Source: an uncultured Actinomycetes bacterium (GTDB lineage Bacteria; Actinomycetota; Actinomycetes; Mycobacteriales; Mycobacteriaceae). Taken from it: a stretch of 38,455 nt of DNA. The stretch spans positions 1-38,455 of the forward strand of contig CAIRCP010000141.1 of NCBI GenBank assembly GCA_903877095.1. Direction: 5' to 3'. Of the stretch, positions 15,352 to 23,442 are shown piece by piece. The notes under the pieces are model-generated. The model had not been told where the DNA came from and did no database searches. It saw nothing but the letters and a program-made list of their open reading frames with translations. The position numbers were made by a program, and so were the translations under genes. How positions within the stretch are numbered: position 1 is the stretch's first letter; each line of letters begins with the position of its first letter.

Positions 15352-16793
15352 CCGGCGGCTGCCCCGACCTGGTCCCGCGTGGCGTTCCCGCCACCGTCGG
15401 CCTTCGCGTCGGACGGCGACGCGTGGGCCCGACCCCGGTGGGGCTTGCCGACCGACTGCCGCGGGGCTTGAGCCGTGTCGGATGGGGCCGTGACGTCGAC
15501 CGGCTGCAGATCCAGGAATCCGGCCCGGGCGGCACTGGCGCGCGACGCCGGGGTGGAGGTGTCGACACTGCCCCTGACCGCGACATCGGCGGTGGCCTCT
15601 GCAGTGTCGGTCGCGGCCCCGGCCGTGTCGGTCGCAGCCCCGGTCTTGTCGGTCGTCGCCTCGGTCTTGTCGGTCGGCCCGTTATCGTGCGTGTCGGCCC
15701 CCGCCGACACCTCGACGGCCGGCGTACCGGCGCCGGTGACCGGCGCGGCGGGCTCTTCGTCCTTTGCGCTGACCAGTTCGGCCGGCGCCACCTCAGCCGC
15801 GGCACTCTGCGCCGGGGTGAGCGGCGGGCCACCCGGGTTGTCCGGGTTGCAGGTCTTGCAGAAAATCGGGACGAACGGCAGGAACAGCGGCGTGAGCGCG
15901 GTGTACGGCCAACCCTTGAGCAGGTAGCTGTTCGGGACGAACGGGTTGAACGCGATCACCATAGCCTTGACGAAGCGGTCCAGGGTCGCGCCGATCTCGG
16001 GCAGACTCAGCGGCCTCGGGGCGTTTGCCGCCGGGTCGGCCTGCAGGTAATTGGTCACCGAAGTGAGCCAGTCCGAGGTGTTGAGCTTGACGTACTCCCC
16101 CGACCACGGAGCCGGCAGGCCGGTCTCGCCGGGGATCTCCACGCCCGCGGCTCCCTCGGCATCGCTGACCGGGTTGTAGAGCTCGGGGAACTGGTAGCCG
16201 GAGGCGAGAGTCCAGATCGGGGCCTTGAACATCACATTGAAGATCGGTCCGATATCGGAGCAGGCCGGGCCGACGGTTCCGGTGCAACTCGCGTTCATCG
16301 GCAGGTTGGCCCGGGCCCACCACGCCAATTGTTCGCCAATGGCATGCGACAACGGCTTGAACGGGATCGCCTGGTCGACCATCGCGGTGATCTTAGGCGG
16401 GTCGGCGGGGTCGAAACCGAGCACATTGGTCGGGCTGTAGACCCACCAGTTGCCGGTGACCTCCAACGCGTAGGACAGCTCGTTGAGCCCGTCGACCCAG
16501 GCGCGGGGGATGCCGATGACGGCGTTGAGCAGGTTGGCCGGAATGTTCGCGGCCGAGCCGGACGGGTCGGCCGCCAGCGGCGTGTACGTCGGCCTGGCCC
16601 AGATGTCGCAGCCTTCGGTGTTGTACCCGGAGCAGGCCTGGCCGTTGCCCACTGCGGCCACCAGGCTGACGGCGGCCTGGACGATCCGGTCCTCGGTCTT
16701 TTGCAGGGGCGGCATGATCTGGGCCGCCGTCACCATGCCCGCACCCATCAGGGCAAGGCCGGTGGCGACGTAGGAACGGACGGCAACAGGCAT
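15348..16793 (-). CDS. Secreted protein of unknown function (paralogue 1)
   Basis: The protein has 481 residues with an ATG at 16793 and GAGAGG just upstream. Residues 1-25 form a signal peptide (ATGLALMGAGMVTAAQ). The central 300 residues match the product of 12666-13823: NVLGFDPADPPK, LAWWARANLPM, GYQFPELYNP, WSGEYVKLNT and NPFVPNS. CKTC occupies the position of CPSC in the paralogue. The last 150 residues are Ala/Thr/Pro-rich, with four 7-residue repeats (TDKTEAT type). The conserved Trp/Pro/Cys pattern suggests a folded secreted domain. No known family is recognised. It is probably the first gene of the operon. Confidence 0.75.
   Translation of the reverse strand: MPVAVRSYVATGLALMGAGMVTAAQIMPPLQKTEDRIVQAAVSLVAAVGNGQACSGYNTEGCDIWARPTYTPLAADPSGSAANIPANLLNAVIGIPRAWVDGLNELSYALEVTGNWWVYSPTNVLGFDPADPPKITAMVDQAIPFKPLSHAIGEQLAWWARANLPMNASCTGTVGPACSDIGPIFNVMFKAPIWTLASGYQFPELYNPVSDAEGAAGVEIPGETGLPAPWSGEYVKLNTSDWLTSVTNYLQADPAANAPRPLSLPEIGATLDRFVKAMVIAFNPFVPNSYLLKGWPYTALTPLFLPFVPIFCKTCNPDNPGGPPLTPAQSAAAEVAPAELVSAKDEEPAAPVTGAGTPAVEVSAGADTHDNGPTDKTEATTDKTGAATDTAGAATDTAEATADVAVRGSVDTSTPASRASAARAGFLDLQPVDVTAPSDTAQAPRQSVGKPHRGRAHASPSDAKADGGGNATRDQVGAAAG
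15591..15674. repeat. 21-bp tandem repeat, four copies
   Basis: Four consecutive units encode TDKTEAT, TDKTGAA, TDTAGAA and TDTAEAT on the minus strand, inside the low-complexity tail of the secreted paralogue 1. The units are diverged at several positions, so this expansion is older than the 24- and 30-bp repeats elsewhere. Confidence 0.8.
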
Positions 16794-16896
16794 GAGCTAC
16801 CCTCTCAGGGTTTTATCAGTTACAGGCTGACCCGATAGTAATGAGCCGACTCGCTTACAGCAAACCAGCGACTCGCCCGGATCAGCGTTGAGACAC
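16794..16896. other. 103-bp intergenic region upstream of the secreted-protein operon
   Basis: It carries the promoter of the minus-strand operon beginning at 16793 and the 3' end of the hydrolase gene. AT-rich patches (TTTTATCAG, ATAGTAATG) stand out against the GC-rich background and are candidate promoter elements. No specific site is assigned. Confidence 0.35.
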
Positions 16897-17679
16897 TCAC
16901 AATTCGCGGCTGAGAAGCCACTTCGCCAGACACTCGGCGACCGCCGCCCACCCGGGCTCCAGCATCATGTCGTGCCCCATCCCCTCGAAGAAGACCGGCT
17001 CAGTGCGGTAGGCGCGGGCGGTGGCGCGAATTTCGGCCGGTGTGACAGCCCCGTCCTGAGCGGCACCCATGACCAGGACCGGCGCTCTGACCCGTCCGGG
17101 CTGCGGCAGCTTCACCAGCCCGTCCAGCCCGGACCGGGCGCTCTCCTCCTGCAGCCGCGCTGCGTAACGCCGCACCAGATCCTCCGGGGTGCCGGGCGAG
17201 AAGAAGCGCTCCCTGGCCAGTTCCGGGGTGCTCACGTACGGCAGCGAGGCGCCGGTAGCGGTCAGCTTGGTGAAGTGCCACGGATGACGGCGCATCCAGC
17301 GCAGTCCGGAGCGCAGATAGCCCTGCGGCGGCATCGAGCACATCAGCGTCGCGGCGGGGGCGTCGTTCGCCGCCAGATACAGCTGGGCGATGACGCCGCC
17401 CATGGAATGGCCGATCACCACCGGCGGCACGGGCAGACTGCGCGCCACCGTGGTGACGTCCTCGACGTAGTCGGCGAAGGAAAGATCCCGGAGTTTCTTC
17501 GAGGTCGGACTATTCCCATGACCGCGGAAGCTCACCGCGACAGCGCGGTACCCGCGGTCGGCGAAGAAGTCGAGGAAATGCTCGTCCCAGCACCATGCGG
17601 CGTGCCAGGCACCGTGCACGAACAACAGCGGAACCGGGTGGGACGGCCCTGCTGCACCCTTATCAATGATCTCAAGCAC
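16897..17679 (-). CDS. Alpha/beta-hydrolase fold enzyme
   Basis: The protein has 260 residues from the GTG at 17679. VHGAWHAAWCW (21-31) holds the oxyanion HG motif. GHSMGG (90-95) carries the nucleophile Ser92. A candidate acid is the Asp in GAAQDGAVTP, and the His in EGMGHDMM completes the triad. The spacing and RGHGNS motif fit small esterases, haloperoxidase-like hydrolases and lipases. No signal peptide is seen, so it is cytoplasmic. GAGG 9 nt before this GTG supports the start; a TTG at 17694 is the alternative. It is divergent from the dehydrogenase gene. Confidence 0.85.
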   Translation of the reverse strand: MLEIIDKGAAGPSHPVPLLFVHGAWHAAWCWDEHFLDFFADRGYRAVAVSFRGHGNSPTSKKLRDLSFADYVEDVTTVARSLPVPPVVIGHSMGGVIAQLYLAANDAPAATLMCSMPPQGYLRSGLRWMRRHPWHFTKLTATGASLPYVSTPELARERFFSPGTPEDLVRRYAARLQEESARSGLDGLVKLPQPGRVRAPVLVMGAAQDGAVTPAEIRATARAYRTEPVFFEGMGHDMMLEPGWAAVAECLAKWLLSREL

Positions 17680-17697
17680 TGTCGATGACCTCAAGCA
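17661..17697 (-). repeat. Near-duplicate of the hydrolase start region
   Basis: Two adjacent copies of about 18-19 nt (17697-17679 and 17678-17661) both begin TGCTTGAG on the minus strand and differ at three positions. The upstream copy contains an ATG that opens an 8-codon frame ending in TGA within the second copy. The downstream copy provides the real GTG-CTT-GAG start. Confidence 0.6.
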
Positions 17698-17738
17698 TCG
17701 CGCCCAGCGTAAGCGCCGGGCATAGGATCGGCCGCACT

Positions 17739-18539
17739 ATGAGCCTTCCCGCACCCCACGCCGCCAGGACCGTAGTCATTACCGGCGCCTCGTCCGGGAT
17801 CGGCGCCGAGATTGCCCGCGGCCTCAGCCGGCTGGGCTACCACCCGCTTCTGGTGGCCCGCCGGGCCGACCGGCTGCGCGACCTCGCCGAGGAGCTGGCC
17901 CGGGAGCACTCGGTGCAGGCCGAGGCACTGCCGCTCGACCTCGCCGACCCCGCGGCACGCGCCGAACTCGTCGAGCTCATCGCCGACCGGTCCCCAGCCG
18001 GGCTGGTCAACAGCGCCGGATTCGGCACCAACGGCCTGTTCCAGTCCCTACCGCCGGCGCGGGAGACCGAGCAGGTCACCCTCAACGCGCTGGCGCTGAT
18101 GGAACTCACGCATGCGGCGCTGCCCGGGATGATCGCCCGGGGATCCGGCGCGGTGCTCAACGTCGGCTCGGTCGCCGGATTCCAGCCGCTGCCCGACGCC
18201 GCGGTCTATTCCGCCACCAAGGCGTTCGTCCAGACGTTCTCCGAGGCGGTGCACGAAGGGCTGCACGGGACCGGGGTGTCGTGCTCGGCGCTGTGCCCCG
18301 GGCCGGTGCCGACCGAATGGTGGGAGGTGGCCGGAGCGTCGGTCAACCCACAGACCGGCCTGGGGCCGGTGGCGATGTCGGCCCGCGACGTCGCGGACGC
18401 CGGGATCGCCGCGATGCTGGACGGCAAACGGCTCGTCGTGCCCGGCCTCGGTCCCAAGCTGATGGGTGTGGGCGGGAGGCTGGCCCCGCGGCGGGTGCTG
18501 CTGCCCATGCTCCGGCGGGCAGCCACGCGGGGCCGCTGA
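17739..18539 (+). CDS. Short-chain dehydrogenase/reductase
   Basis: The protein has 266 residues. It has TGASSGIG (15-22) for NAD(P) binding, NSAG at 91-94, and the catalytic Ser144, Tyr157 and Lys161 (YSATK). A classical SDR of the DltE/YqjQ-like group is likely, since the C-terminus (LVVPGLGPKLMG and RRVLLPMLRR) matches those members. Arg in VARRADRL after strand 2 favours NADPH. The substrate is unknown. It is convergent with the nitroreductase gene, with 1 nt between stops. Confidence 0.87.
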   Translation: MSLPAPHAARTVVITGASSGIGAEIARGLSRLGYHPLLVARRADRLRDLAEELAREHSVQAEALPLDLADPAARAELVELIADRSPAGLVNSAGFGTNGLFQSLPPARETEQVTLNALALMELTHAALPGMIARGSGAVLNVGSVAGFQPLPDAAVYSATKAFVQTFSEAVHEGLHGTGVSCSALCPGPVPTEWWEVAGASVNPQTGLGPVAMSARDVADAGIAAMLDGKRLVVPGLGPKLMGVGGRLAPRRVLLPMLRRAATRGR

Positions 18540-18540
18540 C

Positions 18541-19302
18541 TCAGTCCAGCCAGGCCCGGTTTCCGTAGGTGTCCAGGTGGACCACCTCGCCCACCGGTCG
18601 CCGGGTCGTGGGCCCGTAGCGGCCGCGGGGCCAGCCCAGCGGGACAATGCAACACGGCGTCACCGATGTCGGCAGACCGAGGATCCGGCGGGCCGAGGCC
18701 AGACTCCACAGCGGCAGGGTGATCAGCGAGGCGCCCAGACCCATGCTGCGGGCGGCCAGCAGAAGGTTCTGGACGCTCGGGTAGATCGATCCGAAGAAAC
18801 CCGAGACCGCGGCATGCGGCATCGGCAGGTAGGGCACCCGCCCCTCGCGGACGGTGAGCCGCAGGCAGGCCACCACCAGAACCGGGATTTCTTCGAAGTG
18901 GTCGACCTGCCACTGCACGGCCCGCGCCGTCTTGGCCATCGACTGGTCGGTCTCGGCGACTTTGCGAATCACGCTGCGGTAGTAGATGTTCCACATCTGG
19001 CGGTATCGCCGCGCGAGCCTGGCCTTGATCGCCGGGTCCTTGACGACGATGAACTGCCAGTTCTGGCCGTTGGCTCCGGTCGGCGCGCGCAGCGACAATT
19101 CGATGCAGCGCAGCACCAGGGCGTCGTCGACCGGATCGGGCCGGACCCGCCGGATCGCCCGCTGCGTCATCATGGCCTCGACCATGGTCTCGTCGAGCCG
19201 GGCGAGGGACTCGGCGGTGGTGGGCACCGGCCCTGAACCGTCGGCCAGGGTGCCGGGGTTCAAATTCGGCTCTTCGCTTCGCTCATCCCCGGGGTCAGGC
19301 AT
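18541..19302 (-). CDS. Nitroreductase-family flavin oxidoreductase
   Basis: The protein is 253 residues in the longest form. TQRAIRRVRPDPV (about 46-58) is the FMN-phosphate-binding start of the fold, followed by RAPTGANGQNWQFIVV and, near the end, LLLAARSMGLGASLIT. FMN-dependent NAD(P)H oxidation is expected. The ATG at 19302 overlaps the DUF2505 stop by 8 nt. The first 39 residues are low complexity and include sequence related to the dispersed repeat, so the true start may be the GTG or ATG near 19185-19230. It is the last gene of the flavodoxin-DUF2505-nitroreductase operon. Confidence 0.8.
   Translation of the reverse strand: MPDPGDERSEEPNLNPGTLADGSGPVPTTAESLARLDETMVEAMMTQRAIRRVRPDPVDDALVLRCIELSLRAPTGANGQNWQFIVVKDPAIKARLARRYRQMWNIYYRSVIRKVAETDQSMAKTARAVQWQVDHFEEIPVLVVACLRLTVREGRVPYLPMPHAAVSGFFGSIYPSVQNLLLAARSMGLGASLITLPLWSLASARRILGLPTSVTPCCIVPLGWPRGRYGPTTRRPVGEVVHLDTYGNRAWLD
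19268..19294. repeat. Possible copy of the dispersed GAGCGAAGCGA-type repeat
   Basis: On the minus strand this reads GGGGATGAGCGAAGCGAAG, close to the core GGGAGCGGAGCGACTCGGGG of the 36-bp units in the PKS genes. It straddles the DUF2505 stop and nitroreductase start and encodes GDERSEEP. The match is partial. Confidence 0.35.
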
Positions 19303-19795
19303 TCCCGGAGATCCACCTGGTCGTGAAGCGCTGCACTCCGGGAATCTCCTCGGTGATCTGGGAACTGATGTACTTCTCGATCTGGCCGCCGAGCAGCGGA
19401 ACCTTCACCTGAACCGACCCGCGGAACCGCAGCGTCGAGCCCTCCGCCGTCGGCGCCACGAGGGCAGCGGCGCTCCCCGAGATCGGGGCGCCCTGGGTGG
19501 TGATGACGACGTCGCCGTGCAGTTCGTCGCCGTCGACCCGCCACGTCTCCTTCCGGATCACCAGCAGGTCGCCCGGCACCACTTTGGCGATCAGCACCGG
19601 CAGCGTGTTGTTGCGCAGATCCTGGGTGGTCGCCACGGTTATCGATCCGCCGTCGATGTCGAGGGCATCCAGCCGGATGCTGTCGCCGCCGAATTCGGTG
19701 AGCCGGTCACGCCAGTAATCCCGATCAGCGAACGCGGCGTGGACCTGATCGACCGTGGCCGGCGACGGGGTGGAGATGTCGAACGCCCGGGGCAT
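19295..19795 (-). CDS. DUF2505 (SRPBCC-like) protein
   Basis: The protein has 166 residues. The start MPRAFDISTPSPATVDQVHAAF is the hallmark of actinobacterial DUF2505 proteins, and the strand-helix-grip rhythm and final helix (ITEEIPGVQRFTTRW) fit the START/SRPBCC superfamily, which binds hydrophobic ligands. No catalytic residues can be named. It starts 3 nt after the flavodoxin stop with GGAG upstream and is therefore co-translated with it. A carrier or ligand-binding role is inference. Confidence 0.8.
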   Translation of the reverse strand: MPRAFDISTPSPATVDQVHAAFADRDYWRDRLTEFGGDSIRLDALDIDGGSITVATTQDLRNNTLPVLIAKVVPGDLLVIRKETWRVDGDELHGDVVITTQGAPISGSAAALVAPTAEGSTLRFRGSVQVKVPLLGGQIEKYISSQITEEIPGVQRFTTRWISGNA

Positions 19796-19798
19796 GAG

Positions 19799-20506
19799 CT
19801 ACTCCGCCGCTCGGGGCCGTGCTGCCGGTCGGGCGACGAGCACCCGGTCGGCGAGGTCGGCCGCGAAGCGCCGGCTCTCATCGAGTTGAGCCTCGCTGAT
19901 GTTGGTGGCTGGGATGCTCAGGCCCAGATAGCGCTCGCGGTACTCCCCCGACCCCAGATAGCTCGTCAGGGACAGCATCGACCGCACCTGGTCGCCGGGA
20001 TAGCCGAAGTGCACAGCGCCCTCGTAGCGGCCGCCGGCCTTCTCGGCCAGTTTGCGCACGGCCTTGAGGTTCTCCCGCCAGTAGCGCCGGCACACCACGA
20101 ACACGGCGAAGGGCTTGCCAACGAGCAGCGGACGCGCTTCGGAGGACTTCAGGAACGACCGCAACGGCATGCTGACATCACGCCACCAGGTGGGCGACCC
20201 GATGCAGATCAGGTCGTAGTCGGTGCGGCGGACCTCGTCAGGGGTGCGTATCTCGCCGGTGGCCTTGCGCGTCTGGGCGGGCAGCATGCCGATGAAGTCG
20301 CGCCATACGTGGGTCATCGGGAACCGCGAAAACCGCTCGGCGTAGCGCGGATCGGTGAACTCGATCGGCGCCGTGGCCACCTCGAATCCGCGTTCTACGA
20401 AGACCTCGCCCGCGGCGTCGAGAACTTTGCGGGCCTGGCCGGTATAGCTGTAGTAGAGCAGCAGAACCCGGGGCTTCCGTTCCGGCTTGTCGCCACCGTC
20501 AACCAC
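19799..20506 (-). CDS. Flavodoxin-like protein
   Basis: The protein has 235 residues from the GTG at 20506, preceded by GGGAGG 8 nt upstream; the longer open frame to 20962 runs into the divergent methyltransferase and is rejected. VLLLYYSYTGQARKV (about 14-28) is the FMN-phosphate loop, and ICIGSPTWWRDVSMPLRSFL is the second flavin-contacting segment of the flavodoxin/NAD(P)H-quinone reductase fold. An electron-transfer role is likely. It leads a three-gene operon and is divergent from the methyltransferase. Confidence 0.8.
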   Translation of the reverse strand: MVDGGDKPERKPRVLLLYYSYTGQARKVLDAAGEVFVERGFEVATAPIEFTDPRYAERFSRFPMTHVWRDFIGMLPAQTRKATGEIRTPDEVRRTDYDLICIGSPTWWRDVSMPLRSFLKSSEARPLLVGKPFAVFVVCRRYWRENLKAVRKLAEKAGGRYEGAVHFGYPGDQVRSMLSLTSYLGSGEYRERYLGLSIPATNISEAQLDESRRFAADLADRVLVARPAARPRAAE

Positions 20507-20569
20507 GAGCGGCACCTCCCAACACAGACGATTTCGCGCACTCCAGCGACTACGAATACTCTCACACGG
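20507..20569. promoter_or_regulatory. Divergent promoter region, flavodoxin operon and methyltransferase
   Basis: These 63 bp lie between two GTG starts and must supply both promoters or very short leaders. TACGAATACT at 20551-20560 is the most promoter-like plus-strand patch, only about 10-15 nt from the GTG, which would fit a nearly leaderless message. This is read from position and composition only. Confidence 0.35.
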
Positions 20570-21397
20570 GTGAGCGACAGAGTTGCCGTGAACCTCACCG
20601 GCCCGGCCCAGACGATGCTGTCGACGTTGTATCTCAAGGCCCTCGACGCCGACTTCAAGCGCCCGGTTCTCGCGGATCGCTTTGCAAAAGAAGCGATCTC
20701 GCGTATCGACTACGACTGGGACTCGCTGGAGATGAGCGCCGCATGGGCGCCGCTGTGCACGGTCCGCACGGCGCAGTACGACATCTGGGCACGCCGCTTC
20801 ATCGCCCGCCACCCACACTGCACCGTGGTACACCTCGGCTGCGGTCTGGACGCCCGGGTGTTCCGCTTGGACCCGGGTCCGGATGTCGAGTGGTACGACG
20901 TCGACTTCCCGGACGTGATCGCGTTGCGGGAGAAGGTGTATCCGGCGCGGCCGCACTACCACCTGACCCCCACCGCGGCGACCGACCCCTCCTGGCTCGA
21001 TCTGATCCCCGCCGACCGGCCGGTGCTGTTCCTGGCCGAAGGCATCAGCATGTATCTCACGGAGGACGAGGGCATCGCCCTGCTGCGCCGGGTGATCGAC
21101 CGATTCCCGTCCGGGGAGATCCAGATCGACTTCTTCAACTGGCTGGCGATCAAGTCGCAGAAAACCCAGGCCCTGGTCCGCAATTCGGGTTCCACCCTGT
21201 TCTGGGCCGTCAACTCCCCGCAGGATGTGGTGCGCCGCCTGCCCGGTCTGCGTCTACGGGAGTCGGCCACATTCTTCGACGCCAGCACGTTCAGCAAGGT
21301 GCCGGCCCGCTACCGAGCGGTGAAGCGGGCGGCCAAGCTGGCGCCGGCCTTCCGCAAGTCGGCGCAGTACCACGTCTACGAATTCGGGCCCAAGTAG
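20570..21397 (+). CDS. SAM-dependent O-methyltransferase, polyketide type
   Basis: The protein has 275 residues from the GTG at 20570, giving VSDRVAVNLTGPAQTML, the usual N-terminus of this family; a later ATG would lose NLTGPAQ. VVHLGCGLDARVFRL (about 87-101) is the SAM-binding motif of the leucine carboxyl methyltransferase/COG3315 group, and WYDVDFPDVI and LFLAEGISMYLTED are further hallmarks. The group methylates hydroxyl or carboxyl groups of polyketides and related metabolites. It ends 16 nt from the papA5 stop, in convergent orientation, so a tailoring role for the PKS product is possible but inferred. Confidence 0.85.
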   Translation: MSDRVAVNLTGPAQTMLSTLYLKALDADFKRPVLADRFAKEAISRIDYDWDSLEMSAAWAPLCTVRTAQYDIWARRFIARHPHCTVVHLGCGLDARVFRLDPGPDVEWYDVDFPDVIALREKVYPARPHYHLTPTAATDPSWLDLIPADRPVLFLAEGISMYLTEDEGIALLRRVIDRFPSGEIQIDFFNWLAIKSQKTQALVRNSGSTLFWAVNSPQDVVRRLPGLRLRESATFFDASTFSKVPARYRAVKRAAKLAPAFRKSAQYHVYEFGPK

Positions 21398-21413
21398 GCC
21401 GGGGGCAGCCGCC

Positions 21414-22655
21414 TCAAGCCGAGCGTGCGGCGACCTCGCGCAGCAGGGATTCGATTGCCGCGACTCGCGTTTCGGGCTCAGGGCCGTGCGAGTGGTATTC
21501 GATCATCAGCCGTTCGGCGAAGATCTTGCTGGTGTAGATCTCGATACCGGCGCCGACGGCGAAGTACAGCTCGCCGTGGCTGCCGGTGAAGCTCACCCCG
21601 GGCGGTGTCGGCATCGGCGGAACGATCCCGTTGTCGGTGAACATCACCACGTCGGGCAGGCCCGGCGGGTTGCCGACGTACTGCGGGCTGAAGTGCAGGA
21701 AGGACTGCTGGATCACGCCTTCGGCGATGTCCTTCTTGAACGTGTCGTTGATGTCGCGGGCCAGGTCGACGATGTCGGTGTCGCTCTGGATCTCCGCCAG
21801 GTAGGTGGCGATCCCCACCGGGTTGGTGCACCCGGTCGCCGACACCGGCGGTGAGAGCAGGTAGCGCAGATCCACCGGGTAGACGTAGGGCACCGGGATG
21901 TTGGGGGTGCCGCGGACCTTCCACTCAGCCATCAGGACCACCGCCGACAGCAGGCTGTTCAGTCCCAGTTTGTTCGCCCGGCAGAAGGCGATGATCCGCT
22001 CGGTCTCCTTGGCGCTGAGCGTGCAGGACACCATCGGGACTCGTTGGGGAAGAGCAGGATTCGACTCCGAAGCGGCTCGGCGCGACGGCGGCAGTTCGTA
22101 GGCGAACATGGCGCCCAGCATCCGCTCCAGCCCGGATCGGCCCTTCTTCTCCACGCCACGGTCGGCGAGCACCTTCTCCATCGGGTCCGGCGCCGGATGC
22201 ACGATGACCTGTTTGGGGGTTCCTCCCGTCACCAGGTCGGTGTAGGTGGAGAACAGTTCCTCGACCAGGCTGAACTGGTGATGGCCGTCGGCGAGGCTGT
22301 GGTGGATGTAGAGGGTCGGCTGGGCCTGACCGTCGCGGACGATCACTCGCAGCGCAACCAGCAGTTCGCTCTGGTCGAAGAACGGTTCGGGGGCCGCGGC
22401 GTCTCCGTCGAGTTCGATCACCTCGATACCGGGATGCAACAGGTCGTCCAGGACGATCTCGTACCGCCCGTCCGGCCCCTTCTCCAAGTGGCCGCCGAGC
22501 ACCGGGTGGGCTTGCAGCAACAGATCGAACGCCTCCGACAGCGCGTCGATGTCGATGGGCCCGTCGAGATGGGCGCCCAGGCCGACGAAGTTCTGGGTCT
22601 CGGCGAACATCTCCTCGCTGCGCGCGAGTTTCCGGATTGCCGATGAAGGAAACAC
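21414..22655 (-). CDS. papA5: PapA5-type acyltransferase
   Basis: The protein has 413 residues. The N-terminus [15 protein letters not shown] matches the start of M. tuberculosis PapA5 as I recall it, and HHSLADGHH (118-126) contains the catalytic HHxxxDG with His119 as base. The core ([16 protein letters not shown] and FHFSP-like [15 protein letters not shown]) also matches. PapA5 transfers mycocerosic acids to the two hydroxyls of phthiocerol. The GTG at 22655 has GGGGGAGG 9 nt upstream. It is the last gene of the operon, 22 nt after drrC. No mas, fadD26, fadD28 or tesA homologue lies in this window. Confidence 0.92.
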   Translation of the reverse strand: MFPSSAIRKLARSEEMFAETQNFVGLGAHLDGPIDIDALSEAFDLLLQAHPVLGGHLEKGPDGRYEIVLDDLLHPGIEVIELDGDAAAPEPFFDQSELLVALRVIVRDGQAQPTLYIHHSLADGHHQFSLVEELFSTYTDLVTGGTPKQVIVHPAPDPMEKVLADRGVEKKGRSGLERMLGAMFAYELPPSRRAASESNPALPQRVPMVSCTLSAKETERIIAFCRANKLGLNSLLSAVVLMAEWKVRGTPNIPVPYVYPVDLRYLLSPPVSATGCTNPVGIATYLAEIQSDTDIVDLARDINDTFKKDIAEGVIQQSFLHFSPQYVGNPPGLPDVVMFTDNGIVPPMPTPPGVSFTGSHGELYFAVGAGIEIYTSKIFAERLMIEYHSHGPEPETRVAAIESLLREVAARSA

Positions 22656-22664
22656 TGCCCGCTA

Positions 22665-22672
22665 CCTCCCCC
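22665..22672 (-). promoter_or_regulatory. Ribosome binding site of papA5
   Basis: GGGGGAGG on the minus strand lies 9 nt ahead of the GTG and inside the 22-nt gap after drrC. It confirms that papA5 starts at a GTG rather than at a later ATG. Confidence 0.6.
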
Positions 22673-22677
22673 GCCGA

Positions 22678-23442
22678 TCAGTCACGTCTGCTGGCCCGTC
22701 GGTACCCGAGCGCCAGGGGCACGGCGATCACGGCGGCTATTCCTGCGGACCATAGCAGTGTTCCGATCACCGGCTTGAGCACGGGTCCGCCCATGGACAG
22801 GCCGCGCATCGCCTCGACGACGTAGCTGCACGGCTGGTGTTCGACGAAGGGCTGCAACCACTTCGGGAACTGATCACGCGGGACGAATCCGCTGCTGAAG
22901 AAGAACATCACCGCGGCGATGACCTCGGTCGCCTGCGGTACCAGGGTGCTCTGCGCGTACAGCCCGATGGTCATGACCACCGACGAGAACGCCACGCCGA
23001 ACACCGCCGGCATGAACAACCAGGCCACCGCCTGCGGAAGTCCCTGGGTGAAGCGGAATCCCAGCACCAGCCCGACGCACATGACGAAGGCGGTGATGAA
23101 AGTGATCCGGACGAACTCGGCGGCCAGCCGGGACAGCAGGCCGGAGGCCCGGTGCGACGGAACCACCCAGAACCGCGACAGCAGGCCCTCGTCGCGTTCG
23201 CGCATGATTCCGACCGTGACGATGATGGCACCGGAGGTGGCGCCGATCAGCGACACCAGCGGAACGCTGCCGTAGAGCGCGCTGTGCCCGGTGGCCCGTT
23301 TCACACCGTCTCCGAGGAGGACGTTGAGGGCCACCAGGAAGCCGGCCGGGAACAGCAGCGACTGGGCCACCGTGGCGGTGTCGTTGCTCCAGCGGCGCAG
23401 GATCCGGCCGGTGAGCAGGGTGGTCTCGCTCAGCAGACTCAT
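22678..23442 (-). CDS. drrC: DrrC-type ABC-2 permease
   Basis: The protein has 254 residues from the ATG at 23442, which overlaps the drrB stop (ATGA). The open frame continues to 23592, but that part is antisense-quality sequence inside drrB. It has about six hydrophobic segments typical of ABC-2 transporters and the conserved RERDEGLLSRFWVVPSHRASGLLSR and HQPCSYVVEAMRGLSMGGPV. With DrrA and DrrB it forms a putative lipid exporter for the PKS-derived diester, by analogy with the DIM locus. Confidence 0.9.
   Translation of the reverse strand: MSLLSETTLLTGRILRRWSNDTATVAQSLLFPAGFLVALNVLLGDGVKRATGHSALYGSVPLVSLIGATSGAIIVTVGIMRERDEGLLSRFWVVPSHRASGLLSRLAAEFVRITFITAFVMCVGLVLGFRFTQGLPQAVAWLFMPAVFGVAFSSVVMTIGLYAQSTLVPQATEVIAAVMFFFSSGFVPRDQFPKWLQPFVEHQPCSYVVEAMRGLSMGGPVLKPVIGTLLWSAGIAAVIAVPLALGYRRASRRD

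Noticed and set aside
18986..20569. Long N-terminal extension of the methyltransferase frame
   Set aside because: It runs antisense through the nitroreductase, DUF2505 and flavodoxin genes. The family N-terminus begins at the GTG at 20570.
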